Source of the DNA: Rhizobium tumorigenes
Lineage (GTDB): Bacteria > Pseudomonadota > Alphaproteobacteria > Rhizobiales > Rhizobiaceae
Reading direction: 5' to 3'
DNA: 64,000 nucleotides
Assembly: GCF_003240565.2 (NCBI RefSeq)
Contig: NZ_CP117255.1
Coordinates: 1,798,001 to 1,862,000, forward strand
The translations under genes were made by a program, and so were the position numbers. Below are positions 25,468 through 34,715 of this stretch, one piece after another. Each line of letters begins with the position of its first letter. Positions within the stretch are counted from its first letter, which is position 1. The notes below the pieces were generated by a model, which ran no database searches, was not told the origin of the DNA, and worked only from the letters and a program-made list of their open reading frames with translations.

Positions 25468-26262
25468 ATGAAACGCCAACAGTTCCTCCTCATGGCCGCA
25501 CTCGCGATGATGACGGTCGGCACCGTCTCCGCTCCCCATGTGGCGCGCGCAGACGCGCTCAGCGACATCACCGCCCGTGGATCGATCCGCGTTGCCGTGC
25601 CGCAGGACGCACCGCCCTTCGGCACCGTCGGCCCGGACATGGAACTGCAGGGGCTCGACATCGACATGGCGAAACTCATCGCCTCCAAGCTGGGCGTAAA
25701 GGCGGAGCTGGTGCCGGTGACGCTGCCCAACCGCATCCCCTACCTGCAGACCAACAAGGCCGACATCGTCATCTCCAGCCTCGGAAAGAACCCGGACCGC
25801 GAGAAGGTCATCGACTTCACCTCCGCCTATGCGCCCTTCTTCAACGGCGCCTTTGCCCCAGCCGACCTGAAGATCACGTCCGCTGCCGATCTCTCGGGCA
25901 AGACGGTTGCCGTGGCCCGCGGCGCCATCGAGGACCTCGCGCTGACCAAGATCGCCCCGCCGGATGCCATCATCAAGCGCTTCGAGGACAATAATGGCAC
26001 GATCTCGGCCTTCCTTTCGGGCCAGGTCCAGGTCATCGTGACAGGCAACGTCATTGCCGCTGCGATCCTCGAGAAGAACCCGCCGAACCGTCCGGAACTG
26101 AAGTTCCTGATGAACAAGTCGCCCTGCTATATCGGCCTCAACAAGAACGAGGACGCCCTCAAGGGCAAGATCAACGAGATCATCGCGGCTGGCAGGGCCG
26201 ATGGATCGATGAACAAGATCACCCAGAAATGGCTCCACCAGGACATTCCGGCAGACCTCTGA
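25468..26262 (+). CDS. Amino acid ABC transporter, periplasmic binding protein
   Basis: A 264-residue solute-binding protein of family 3. Its signal peptide ends near residue 28 (VARA-DA). The mature part begins ALSDITARGSIRVAVPQDAP and contains GLDIDMAKLIASKLGVKAEL, IPYLQTNKADIVISSLGK and REKVIDFTSAY, the usual lobe-1 pattern for polar amino acid binders. It is first of a four-gene operon (binding protein, two permeases, ATPase) on the same strand. AAAAGGA precedes the ATG. Exact specificity is not evident. Confidence 0.93.
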   Translation: MKRQQFLLMAALAMMTVGTVSAPHVARADALSDITARGSIRVAVPQDAPPFGTVGPDMELQGLDIDMAKLIASKLGVKAELVPVTLPNRIPYLQTNKADIVISSLGKNPDREKVIDFTSAYAPFFNGAFAPADLKITSAADLSGKTVAVARGAIEDLALTKIAPPDAIIKRFEDNNGTISAFLSGQVQVIVTGNVIAAAILEKNPPNRPELKFLMNKSPCYIGLNKNEDALKGKINEIIAAGRADGSMNKITQKWLHQDIPADL

Positions 26263-26327
26263 CCGCTCCTGATTAAGGCTGGCGCCCCTGCGGCGTCGGC
26301 CTCCCGACCGGAAGCGGAGGAACCTGG

Positions 26328-26999
26328 ATGCACTACCATTTCGACTTCGCCTGGCTTGGCGAATATTACCCCATGCTGATCAAGGGCGTCGGCATCACGC
26401 TGGAACTGACCGCCGTCGGCGCGGTCTTCGGCATCGCGCTCGCCATCGCCTGCGCATGGGCCCGCTCGCTCGGCCCCCGCTGGCTGAGGCCCATCGTCGT
26501 TCCCTATGTCGAGTTGATCCGCAACACGCCCTTCATCGTCCAGCTGTTCTTCATCTTCTTCGGCCTGCCCGGCATCGGCATCAAGCTCGGGGAAATGCAG
26601 GCAGCCAATTTCGCCATGGTCATCAATCTCGGCGCCTACGGTTGCGAGATCATCCGGGCCGGCATTCAGGCGACACCGCGCGGCCAGTTCGAGGCGGGCG
26701 CCAGCCTTGCGATGACGCCGTTCCAGACATTCTGGCATGTGATCCTCGTCCCCGCGCTGCAGCGCATCTGGCCGGCCTTGTCGTCGCAGATCATCATCGT
26801 CATGCTCGGCTCGGCTGTGGTCTCGCAGATCGCTGCCGAAGACCTGACCTTTGCCGCGAATTTCATCCAGTCCCGCTCGTTCCGCGCATTCGAGGCCTAT
26901 TTCGTCTCGACGACCATCTACCTGCTGCTGGCAATCATCCTGCGCCAGCTCCTGTCTGGCCTCGGCCGCATTCTCTTTCCCCGCAGGAGCCCCCGATGA
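26328..26999 (+). CDS. Amino acid ABC transporter permease 1
   Basis: Inner-membrane subunit of the HisM/GlnP type (223 aa, about five helices). LIKGVGITLELTAVGAVFGI is the first helix region and YVELIRNTPFIVQLFFIFFG follows. The EAA-like ATPase-contact loop lies around FEAGASLAMTPFQTFWHVIL. The stop overlaps the start of the next permease by 4 bp (ATGA), so the two are translationally coupled and probably form the transmembrane heterodimer. Confidence 0.93.
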   Translation: MHYHFDFAWLGEYYPMLIKGVGITLELTAVGAVFGIALAIACAWARSLGPRWLRPIVVPYVELIRNTPFIVQLFFIFFGLPGIGIKLGEMQAANFAMVINLGAYGCEIIRAGIQATPRGQFEAGASLAMTPFQTFWHVILVPALQRIWPALSSQIIIVMLGSAVVSQIAAEDLTFAANFIQSRSFRAFEAYFVSTTIYLLLAIILRQLLSGLGRILFPRRSPR

Positions 27000-27655
27000 T
27001 CCAGTTCACCACCTGGGATATCGTCCGCAACCTTCTCTATGCCACCCGCTGGACAATCCTCCTGTCGCTGGTCTCCTTCGTTGGTGGCGGCCTGCTCGGC
27101 ATGGTGCTGCTCTACCTGCGCACCGGCAAGCGGCGGATGGCAAGGATCTTCGTCAAATACTATGTCGAACTGTTCCAGGGCACGCCGCTGCTGATGCAGC
27201 TTTTCCTCGCCTTCTTCGGCATGGGCCTGTTCGGCATCGATGTGCCGGCCTGGCTTGCAGCCGGCGTCGCGCTCATCCTCTGGTCGGCCGCTTTCCTCAC
27301 CGAAATCTGGCGCGGTTGCGTCGAGTCCGTCGTCAAGGGCCAGTGGGAGGCATCCGCCAGCCTCGGCATGGGATACGCCCAGCAGATGCGCCATGTCATC
27401 CTGCCACAGGCCCTGCGCGTCGCGGTGCCGCCGACCGTCGGCTTTTCCGTGCAGGTGGTGAAAGGCACGGCGCTGACATCGATCATCGGCTTTGTCGAAC
27501 TGTCGAAGGCCGGCACCGCCATCACCAATGCTACCTTCGAGCCGTTCACCGTCTACGGTTTCGTCGCCCTCATCTATTTTGCCCTTTGCTGGCCTTTGTC
27601 GAAGAGCAGCCAGATCCTTGAAAGGAAGCTCAATGTCGCTCATCGAAATCACTGA
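26996..27655 (+). CDS. Amino acid ABC transporter permease 2
   Basis: Second inner-membrane subunit (219 aa). It begins MIQFTTWDIVRNLLYATRWT and shows the paralogous YYVELFQGTPLLMQLFLAFF and the EAA loop WEASASLGMGYAQQMRHVIL. AGGAG precedes the ATG, which overlaps the stop of permease 1. The end overlaps the ATPase gene by 23 bp. Compact coupling supports a single transporter complex. Confidence 0.93.
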   Translation: MIQFTTWDIVRNLLYATRWTILLSLVSFVGGGLLGMVLLYLRTGKRRMARIFVKYYVELFQGTPLLMQLFLAFFGMGLFGIDVPAWLAAGVALILWSAAFLTEIWRGCVESVVKGQWEASASLGMGYAQQMRHVILPQALRVAVPPTVGFSVQVVKGTALTSIIGFVELSKAGTAITNATFEPFTVYGFVALIYFALCWPLSKSSQILERKLNVAHRNH

Positions 27656-28358
27656 GGTGCGCAAGAGCTTCGGCAGCAACGAAGTTCTGAAGGGTATCAA
27701 CATAAACGTCGAACCCGGCGAGGTCATCGCCATCATCGGCAAGAGCGGCTCGGGGAAATCCACCCTGTTGCGCTGCATCAACGGCCTCGAACTTATCGAC
27801 GACGGCTCGATCTCCGTCGCCGGTGCCCAGTTCCTGCCCGACGAATTGCACCTGAAAGCGCTGCGGCTGAAGGTCGGCATGATCTTCCAGCAGTTCAATC
27901 TCTTTCCGCACCTGACGGCCGGCCGCAATGTCATGCTGTCGCAGACGGTGGTGAGAAAGACGTCGAAGGCTGATGCAGAAGCCATGGCCCGAAAGATGCT
28001 CGAACGCGTCGGCCTCGCCCACAAGTTCGATGCCTATCCCGACGAGCTCTCCGGCGGCCAGCAGCAGCGCGTCGCCATAGCCCGGGCACTGGCCATGCAG
28101 CCGATCGCGCTGCTCTGCGACGAGATCACCTCGGCGCTCGACCCTGAGCTCGTGTCGGAAGTGCTGGCCGTGGTCCGCGAACTCGCATCCGAAGGCATGA
28201 CGCTGCTGATGGTCACCCACGAGATGAAGTTCGCCCGCGACGTCTGCTCCCGCGTCGTCTTCATGCACGAAGGCCGCGTCCACGAAATCGGCCCTCCGGA
28301 AGAGTTCTTCAGCAACCCCAAAACGCCGGAGCTGAAACAGTTTCTGGGGATGCTGTGA
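27633..28358 (+). CDS. Amino acid ABC transporter ATPase
   Basis: Cytoplasmic ATP-binding subunit of the GlnQ/HisP type (241 aa). Walker A is GKSGSGKST (36-44), the Q-loop is MIFQQFNLFPHLTA, the signature is LSGGQQQRVAIARAL, Walker B is LLCDEITSALDP and the switch His is in LLMVTHEMKFARDV. ATG 27633 has GAAAGGAAG upstream; a longer upstream frame lies inside permease 2. Last gene of the operon; it converges on the aldo/keto reductase with a 9-bp gap. Confidence 0.95.
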   Translation: MSLIEITEVRKSFGSNEVLKGININVEPGEVIAIIGKSGSGKSTLLRCINGLELIDDGSISVAGAQFLPDELHLKALRLKVGMIFQQFNLFPHLTAGRNVMLSQTVVRKTSKADAEAMARKMLERVGLAHKFDAYPDELSGGQQQRVAIARALAMQPIALLCDEITSALDPELVSEVLAVVRELASEGMTLLMVTHEMKFARDVCSRVVFMHEGRVHEIGPPEEFFSNPKTPELKQFLGML

Positions 28359-28367
28359 GGCGGGAAC

Positions 28368-29405
28368 CTATGGCAACATCGGCGGATTGAGCCGCGCAAA
28401 TCCCTCCTGCCGGCGATATGGATAGTAGGGATAAGGCGCTGCGACAGCACTTGCCGCATCGAGACGGGCAATCTGCTCGCTGGTGAGGCTCCAGCCGACA
28501 GCGCCGAGGTTTTGCCGGAGCTGTTCCTCGTTTCGAGCCCCGATGATGACGCTCGAGACGGTTGGCCGGCTGAGCAGCCAGTTGATTGCGATCTGAGGCA
28601 CCGAACGTCCGGTTTCCCCGGCAATCCCGTCGAGGACATCGACGATGTCGAACAGCTTGTCGTCATCGACGGGCGGCCCGAACTCTGCCGTCTGGTGAAG
28701 CCTGCTGCCTTCCGGCAAAGGCTGGCCACGGCGGATCTTGCCAGTCAGCCGCCCCCAGCCGAGCGGGCTCCAGACCAGCGCGCCGACACCTTGGTCTGCG
28801 CCAAGCGGCATAAGCTCCCATTCGTAGTCGCGGCCGACCAGCGAATAATAGACCTGGTGCGCGACATAGCGCGGATGGCCGCCCCGGTCCGCTGCCGCCA
28901 GCGATTTCATCAGCTCCCATCCGGCGAAGTTCGAGGCGCCGACATAGCGGACCTTTCCTGATGAGATGAGATCGTCCAGCGTCGACAGCACCTCCTCCAC
29001 CGGCGTATGGGCATCGAATGCGTGGAGCTGCAGCAGGTCGATGTAATCCGTGCCGAGCCGGCGCAACGCATCTTCTGTCGTCCGGATCAACCGCGAGCGC
29101 GAGGTACCGGCATCGTTGGGGCCGTCGCCCATCGGTAGCGCCATCTTCGTCGATATCAGCACGCTGTCGCGGCGGCCACGGATCGCCTGTCCCAGCACTT
29201 CCTCCGAGGCACCGGCCGAATAGACGTCCGCCGTATCGAAGAGGTTGAGGCCAGCCTCCAGGCAGATGTCGACGAGGCGGCGGGCTTCGACGACATCCGT
29301 CGTCCCCCAAGCACCAAACAGCGGGCCGCTGCCGCCAAACGTCGCTGCGCCAAAACTCAAGGCGGGAACTTTAAGGCCGGATCGGCCGAGATATCTGTAG
29401 TCCAT
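28368..29405 (-). CDS. Aldo/keto reductase (345 aa)
   Basis: Cytosolic NADPH-dependent oxidoreductase of the longer YajO/Tas-like AKR branch. It starts MDYRYLGRSGLKVPALSFGA. The tetrad is Asp57 and Tyr62 (LFDTADVYSAGASE), Lys87 (LISTKMALP) and His128 (IDLLQLHAFD). The cofactor loop near the C-terminus reads SSVIIGARNEEQL. ATG 29405 follows a GGAG site. It is divergent from a LysR gene across 91 bp, the usual arrangement of a regulator and its target. The substrate is unknown. Confidence 0.88.
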   Translation of the reverse strand: MDYRYLGRSGLKVPALSFGAATFGGSGPLFGAWGTTDVVEARRLVDICLEAGLNLFDTADVYSAGASEEVLGQAIRGRRDSVLISTKMALPMGDGPNDAGTSRSRLIRTTEDALRRLGTDYIDLLQLHAFDAHTPVEEVLSTLDDLISSGKVRYVGASNFAGWELMKSLAAADRGGHPRYVAHQVYYSLVGRDYEWELMPLGADQGVGALVWSPLGWGRLTGKIRRGQPLPEGSRLHQTAEFGPPVDDDKLFDIVDVLDGIAGETGRSVPQIAINWLLSRPTVSSVIIGARNEEQLRQNLGAVGWSLTSEQIARLDAASAVAAPYPYYPYRRQEGFARLNPPMLP

Positions 29406-29496
29406 TGTCGTCTCCTTGCGTTTCGCCAAAGGTAGATTGCAACGGCGAAGTGAACTAGACTGCCGCAGCGATCAGCATTCATGAGTTGAATTCACA

Positions 29497-30402
29497 ATGA
29501 GAAAGACCGACGTAAACCGTTCCGGCGAAATGGAGATCTTTGTCCGGGTGGTTGATCTCGGCGGATTTTCGGCCGCCGCCCGTGCCAGCCGCCTCACCCC
29601 ATCGGCAATCAGCAAGCTCATGACGCGGCTGGAGGGGCGGCTCGGTACGAGGCTGCTCAATCGCTCCACCCGCACGCTGCAGCTAACGACGGAAGGCAGC
29701 CTTTTCTACGACAGCAGTGTCCGGATCCTGGCGGACATTGCCGAGGCTGAACGCAACGCTTCGGTGGGCGAATTGGCGAGCGGCCGTATACGAATCAACA
29801 CGAGCGCGTCTTTCGCCAATTACGTTCTTGCGCCGCTCGTCCCGCAATTTTTAAAGCTTTATCCCGCAGTCACGCTGGAGATTACCGTTACTGACGCCGT
29901 CGTCGACCTCATGGCCGAAAACACCGATGTGGCAATAAGGGCCGGTCCGATGAAGAGTTCGCAGTTGCTCGCGCGCAAGCTCGGCGGCACGCCGATGGCG
30001 ATCGTCGCGACACCAGGCTATCTTGAGGAGAACGGCACGCCGCGCACGCCAGCCGATCTCGACAGCCACCGCAAGATCGCTCTTTCCTATCGGCGCGCCG
30101 TTGCCGGCTGGCCATTGATGGTGGACGGCAAGAGCGTCTCGAAAAAACTGGTCAACACGCTCGAAGCGAGCGATGGCGAGGCCGTGCGACATCTCTGCCT
30201 GGCCGGCGGCGGTCTGGCACGACTGGCAAGCTTCACCATCCGGAGCGATCTTGCGGCTGGACGCCTGCTCGCCGTACTCGACGACTGCAATCCCGGCGAC
30301 ATCGAGGCGTTCCACGCCGTCTATATCGGCGAAGGCGGTCCTGTCCCGGCGCGGGTTCGTGCTCTGCTGGATTTTCTGGCAGAGCACGTCAGGCTGTCAT
30401 AG
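29497..30402 (+). CDS. LysR-family transcriptional regulator
   Basis: A 301-residue regulator. The N-terminal winged helix (about 10-68) reads MEIFVRVVDLGGFSAAARAS, LTPSAISKLMTRLEGRLGTR and LLNRSTRTLQLTTEG. The C-terminal ligand-binding domain (about 95-295) resembles the group that controls small oxidoreductases. It probably regulates the divergent aldo/keto reductase and itself from the shared 91-bp gap; the effector is unknown. Confidence 0.9.
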   Translation: MRKTDVNRSGEMEIFVRVVDLGGFSAAARASRLTPSAISKLMTRLEGRLGTRLLNRSTRTLQLTTEGSLFYDSSVRILADIAEAERNASVGELASGRIRINTSASFANYVLAPLVPQFLKLYPAVTLEITVTDAVVDLMAENTDVAIRAGPMKSSQLLARKLGGTPMAIVATPGYLEENGTPRTPADLDSHRKIALSYRRAVAGWPLMVDGKSVSKKLVNTLEASDGEAVRHLCLAGGGLARLASFTIRSDLAAGRLLAVLDDCNPGDIEAFHAVYIGEGGPVPARVRALLDFLAEHVRLS

Positions 30403-30555
30403 GCCAAGAACAATGCTTCGCAAATGCGAGGCTGAGATGACTGCGGAACATCGTTGCTCCATCCCGTCAGAAGCGATATCTGCGGGAGACGCCTGCATCG
30501 ATCGAAACGATACGAATGCACGACAGCACCAGCTCGCAAAATTGACCGAGGACAG

Positions 30556-30903
30556 ATGGCCCGCAAGAACAGAGACGACTTTGAATCATCGAACGCGGAG
30601 CCGGAGCCAACGATTTGCCTGCTGTGCGAGCGCGTGATCCCGGAGGACCAGAAGGACGCCCACTATCTCATCCCGAAGAGCAAGGGCGGCAAGGAAACCG
30701 TTTACCTGCACCGCGTCTGCCACAACCAGATCCACGCGATCTTCACGGATGCGCAACTCGCAAAGAAGTTCAGCACGATCGAGGCCATTCTCGAGGATCC
30801 GGCTGTACAGACGTTCGTCGCGTGGATCAAAAGCAAGCCGCCGGGATTTGCAGACTTGGCCAAGGAGTCCGGACAGGCTTCGGGCCGGGGGCGCAAACGG
30901 TAG
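30556..30903 (+). CDS. Small HNH-type nuclease-like protein (115 aa)
   Basis: Contains a zinc-ribbon/HNH-like core: CLLC at 21-24, HYLIPKSKGG with His36, and HRVCHNQIH with Cys55, His56, Asn57 and His60. These are the elements of a beta-beta-alpha metal endonuclease fold, and the CxxC pair would hold a structural zinc. The helical C-terminus ends in a basic GRGRKR tail that could bind nucleic acid. ATG 30556 has GAGGACAG just upstream. An 81-residue gene follows 18 bp on. No phage, restriction or toxin genes are beside it. Nuclease activity is an inference. Confidence 0.75.
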   Translation: MARKNRDDFESSNAEPEPTICLLCERVIPEDQKDAHYLIPKSKGGKETVYLHRVCHNQIHAIFTDAQLAKKFSTIEAILEDPAVQTFVAWIKSKPPGFADLAKESGQASGRGRKR

Positions 30904-30921
30904 TATCCGGGAACACAGGCC

Positions 30922-31167
30922 ATGACCCTGGATGAGCTCATCGCCCGCTATCGCCCGCATCTGGACGATGAATCCGTCGGGGTCAGGCGGAGCTGGGAGG
31001 AGATGTTTACCTACACGCTCAGGCTCTATCCGAGGGACACGCCTCTGGAAGCCTTCGATGTGCATAGCCTTGAGCAAAGGCTCATCTCTGCCGGCCTCCA
31101 CCCGCCCGTCGTCAACGGTTACGTCAAACGCTGGGCCGATTTGCTCGCGCGCGCGCAGGACCTCTAA
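30922..31167 (+). CDS. Small helical protein of unknown function (81 aa)
   Basis: I do not recognise a family. The protein starts MTLDELIARYRPHLDDESVG and looks all-helical and acidic, with a repeated Leu/Arg pattern and ending in KRWADLLARAQDL. It has no signal peptide, membrane segment or metal motif. It begins 18 bp after the HNH gene on the same strand, so it is probably co-transcribed with it and could be a partner or inhibitor. Codon use resembles the surrounding genes. A Gly/Cys-rich +1-frame alternative is a shadow. Confidence 0.65.
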   Translation: MTLDELIARYRPHLDDESVGVRRSWEEMFTYTLRLYPRDTPLEAFDVHSLEQRLISAGLHPPVVNGYVKRWADLLARAQDL

Positions 31168-31237
31168 CCTCTAACGGCATGAGTTCAGCCCATCAGGGGC
31201 GGCGCGGGTATGGCCCGCGTACGCCCTCCATCGGCAA

Positions 31238-31906
31238 TCAGCCGTTTTGGGTGATTGGCGCTATCTGGATTTCGACGCGACGGTTCTGCGCGCGGCCGGC
31301 TTCGGAGGCGTTGCTGGCGACCGGCTGTGTCGGGCCGAAGCCGACGGCGGAGACACGGCGCGGATCGATGCCCTGGGTGCCGAGATAGCCGGCGACCGAG
31401 TCTGCGCGACGCTCCGAGAGCTCCTGGTTATGCTGCATGCTGCCGGTGGAATCCGTATGGCCGTTGACGTCGATCAGCGTCTTGTTGAACTTGCGCAGAA
31501 CGATTGCCACCGAGTTCAGCGTCTGGTCGAACTCCGGCTTTACGAAATACTGGTCGGTATCGAAGGTAATCGCCGACGGCATGTTGAGAATGATACGGTC
31601 GCCGGTTCGCGTGACGGAAACGCCGGTGCCCTGCAGTTGCTGGCGCAGTTCCGATTCCTGCTGGTCCATGTAATTGCCGATAGAGCCGCCGGCGAGAGCG
31701 CCGATGCCTGCTCCGATCAGCGCCGCGTTGCGCCGTCCAACAGGTGAGCCGCCGACGGCAAGGCCCGCAATTGCCCCGAGCCCCGCGCCGATGGCAGCGC
31801 CACCCGCAGTGTTCGAAACCTTTTGCTCGCCCGTATAGGGATCCGTGGTCGTGCAGGCATTCAGGAAGGCAGCCGAGACGGCGAGTAGGACGAATTTCTT
31901 GATCAT
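31238..31906 (-). CDS. OmpA-family outer-membrane lipoprotein with glycine zipper (YiaD-like)
   Basis: A 222-residue lipoprotein. The signal peptide MIKKFVLLAVSAAFLNAC ends at lipobox Cys18. A glycine-zipper region (about 33-75, GAAIGAGLGAIAGLAVGG...) probably inserts in or lies on the membrane. The C-terminal OmpA/MotB domain (about 105-215) has ITFDTDQYFVKPEF, VNGHTDSTGS and LSERRADSVAGYL, which bind peptidoglycan. ATG 31906 is chosen because the lipobox then sits correctly; the long upstream frame is not plausible. Role: linking the outer membrane to the cell wall. Confidence 0.9.
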   Translation of the reverse strand: MIKKFVLLAVSAAFLNACTTTDPYTGEQKVSNTAGGAAIGAGLGAIAGLAVGGSPVGRRNAALIGAGIGALAGGSIGNYMDQQESELRQQLQGTGVSVTRTGDRIILNMPSAITFDTDQYFVKPEFDQTLNSVAIVLRKFNKTLIDVNGHTDSTGSMQHNQELSERRADSVAGYLGTQGIDPRRVSAVGFGPTQPVASNASEAGRAQNRRVEIQIAPITQNG

Positions 31907-32200
31907 GGACGAGGGCCTCTGCTTCGATGACGAGACGTGTATCAAGGATTGCGGCAATATCATGAAAAATAATGACAGCCCCTTGTCAACGCACAGATTA
32001 GGCCCATGCGCATTGTCGCGCAGCATTGGCGGTGGTCGATGAGCGAGGACATTGCCGAGCAGAAGACGACGAGCCATAGCGCCCTGCTGTCGCCGAATCA
32101 CGCATTGGGGCGGCTCTGATCGCGGGCGGGATGGCAATAAGGGAATGAAAGCAGAACATCTTTTCTGGCCTTTCGATTCCGAATCACTACATTACGCGAC

Positions 32201-34672
32201 ATGACGATAGGACAAGACGACATTCCCTTCTTCGACGAAGAGCCCGAGCACGCCGAGCCAAGGCGCCACGAGCCGGCTGCAGCGCGTCCGCAGGCTGCCG
32301 GCGGCATCGCGGCGCGCGCCATGGCTGCGCGCGATGTCGGCCGCGTGCCGGATTACCTCGCCGGCCTCAACGCCGAGCAGACAGAGGCTGTCGAGACGCT
32401 GGAGGGGCCGCTGCTGGTACTGGCCGGCGCCGGCACCGGCAAGACCCGCGTGCTCACCACCCGTATCGCCCATATCCTGTCGACCAACCGCGCCTTCCCC
32501 AGCCAGATCCTGTCGGTGACATTCACCAACAAGGCGGCGCGCGAGATGAAGGAGCGTGTTGCGCTGCTGGTCGGCGGCGCAGTCGAAGGCATGCCATGGC
32601 TCGGCACCTTCCACTCAATCGGCGTCAAGCTGCTCCGCCGTCACGCGGAACTGGTCGGCCTGACATCGGATTTCTCCATCCTCGATACCGACGACGTCGT
32701 TCGCCTGATCAAGCAGATCATCCAGGCCGAGGGCCTGGACGACAAGCGCTGGCCGGCGAAGCAATTCGCCGGCATGATCGATGGCTGGAAGAACAAGGGA
32801 CTGACACCGCCCGATATCGCCGAGGGCGATGCCCGTGCTTTTGCCAATGGCAAGGGCCGCGAACTCTATGCTGCCTACCAGGCGCGGCTGAAGACGCTGA
32901 ACGCCTGCGATTTCGGCGACCTGCTGCTGCATCCGATCACCATGTTCCGCCAGAACCCGGATGTCCTGAAGGATTATCACCAGCGCTTCCGCTATATCCT
33001 CGTCGACGAGTATCAGGACACCAACACCGCGCAGTACATGTGGCTGCGGCTCTTGGCCCAGCGGCCGAAGGGCGAGATGCAGAATGTCTGCTGCGTCGGC
33101 GACGACGACCAGTCGATCTATGGCTGGCGCGGCGCCGAGGTCGACAACATCCTGCGCTTCGAGAAGGATTTCCCGGGCGCCAAGGTGATCAAGCTCGAGC
33201 GCAACTACCGCTCGACCGAGCACATCCTCGGCGCCGCTGCCCATCTGATCGCCCACAACGAAGGCCGGCTCGGCAAGACGCTTTTCACCGACCGCAGCGA
33301 TCCCGAGGACGCCAAGGTTCAGGTTCACGCCGCCTGGGACTCGGAAGAGGAAGCCCGGGCGTTGGGCGAAGAGATCGAGCAGCTGCAGCGCGGCGGCCAC
33401 GCGCTGAATGACATGGCGATCCTCGTGCGCGCCTCGTTCCAGATGCGCGAGTTCGAAGACCGCTTCGTCACGCTCGGCCTCAACTACCGCGTCATCGGCG
33501 GTCCACGCTTTTACGAGCGCATGGAAATCCGCGATGCCATGGCCTATTTCCGCCTGGTCTGCCAGCCGGCCGATGACCTCGCCTTCGAGCGCATCGTCAA
33601 CACACCGAAACGCGGTCTTGGCGACACCACGGTGCGCGCCCTGCACGACTATGCCCGCGCCCGCAATATACCCATGCTGGCCGCGGCAGCCGACATTATC
33701 GAGACTGACGAGATGAAGCCGAAGCCGCGCAAGGCTTTGTACGACGTCGTGATGTCCGTCCGCCGCTGGCAGGAACGGCTCGAAAACGCACCCCACACGG
33801 AGCTTGCCGAGCAGATCCTCGAGGAATCCGGCTACACCGACATGTGGAAGAACGACAAGTCGGCTGAAGCGCCGGGCCGCCTCGACAACCTGAAAGAACT
33901 GATCCGCTCGATGGACAGTTTCGAGAGCATGCGCGGCTTCCTCGAACATGTCTCGCTGGTCATGGATGCCGAAAACAACGAGAACCTCGATGCTGTCTCG
34001 ATCATGACGCTGCATTCCGCCAAGGGGCTGGAATTCAAGACGGTCTTCCTGCCCGGCTGGGAGGAAGGCCTGTTTCCCCACCAGCGCTCGCTCGACGAGA
34101 GCGGACGGGCGGGTCTCGAGGAGGAACGCCGGCTTGCCTATGTCGGGCTGACGCGGGCAAAACGCCTCTGCCACATCTGGTTCGTCTCGAACCGCCGCAT
34201 ACACGGCCTCTGGCAATCCACCCTGCCCTCCCGCTTCCTCGACGAATTGCCAAATACGCACGTGTCCGTCGCCGAGACCGAGCAATCCTATGGCGGCTAT
34301 GGGCGCAGCGCCTACGGTCAGTCACGCTTCGACAAGGCCGAGCCCTTTTCCAACAGCTACGGCACGCCGGGCTGGAAACGCGCCCAGGCCAACAAGACCG
34401 ATGCAACGCGCGACAACTGGGGCTCGCGCTCCGGCCACGCGGTCGAGCGCATCGGCTACGGCGAAAGCGGCCCGAAGGCGCGCACCATCGACGGCGAACT
34501 GGTGGCAAAGTCGACCACCGACACGCCCTCGCGCTTCGCGGTCGGAGAGCGCATCTTTCACATCAAGTTCGGCAACGGCAACATCTCCGCCATCGAAGGC
34601 AACAAGCTGACCATCGAATTCGACAGGGCCGGGCAGAAGCGGGTTTTGGATGGGTTTGTGGAGAGGGTGTGA
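32201..34672 (+). CDS. uvrD: UvrD/PcrA-type superfamily 1 DNA helicase
   Basis: An 823-residue 3'-5' DNA helicase used in nucleotide excision and mismatch repair and in clearing replication blocks. Motifs in order: Walker A AGAGTGKT (75-82), TFTNKAAREM, LVDEYQDTN, CCVGDDDQSIYGWRGAEVDN, KLERNYRSTEHIL, SIMTLHSAKGLEF and RRLAYVGLTRAKRL. A C-terminal Tudor-like domain of the PcrA type (FHIKFGNGNISAIEGNKLTI) ends the chain. An acidic/Pro N-terminal extension of about 50 residues precedes the helicase core. It stands alone, divergent from the OmpA lipoprotein. Confidence 0.95.
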   Translation: MTIGQDDIPFFDEEPEHAEPRRHEPAAARPQAAGGIAARAMAARDVGRVPDYLAGLNAEQTEAVETLEGPLLVLAGAGTGKTRVLTTRIAHILSTNRAFPSQILSVTFTNKAAREMKERVALLVGGAVEGMPWLGTFHSIGVKLLRRHAELVGLTSDFSILDTDDVVRLIKQIIQAEGLDDKRWPAKQFAGMIDGWKNKGLTPPDIAEGDARAFANGKGRELYAAYQARLKTLNACDFGDLLLHPITMFRQNPDVLKDYHQRFRYILVDEYQDTNTAQYMWLRLLAQRPKGEMQNVCCVGDDDQSIYGWRGAEVDNILRFEKDFPGAKVIKLERNYRSTEHILGAAAHLIAHNEGRLGKTLFTDRSDPEDAKVQVHAAWDSEEEARALGEEIEQLQRGGHALNDMAILVRASFQMREFEDRFVTLGLNYRVIGGPRFYERMEIRDAMAYFRLVCQPADDLAFERIVNTPKRGLGDTTVRALHDYARARNIPMLAAAADIIETDEMKPKPRKALYDVVMSVRRWQERLENAPHTELAEQILEESGYTDMWKNDKSAEAPGRLDNLKELIRSMDSFESMRGFLEHVSLVMDAENNENLDAVSIMTLHSAKGLEFKTVFLPGWEEGLFPHQRSLDESGRAGLEEERRLAYVGLTRAKRLCHIWFVSNRRIHGLWQSTLPSRFLDELPNTHVSVAETEQSYGGYGRSAYGQSRFDKAEPFSNSYGTPGWKRAQANKTDATRDNWGSRSGHAVERIGYGESGPKARTIDGELVAKSTTDTPSRFAVGERIFHIKFGNGNISAIEGNKLTIEFDRAGQKRVLDGFVERV

Positions 34673-34715
34673 GGTGTTCTCATCATTTGCGGCAGATGGC
34701 GAACCGTGACAAAGA

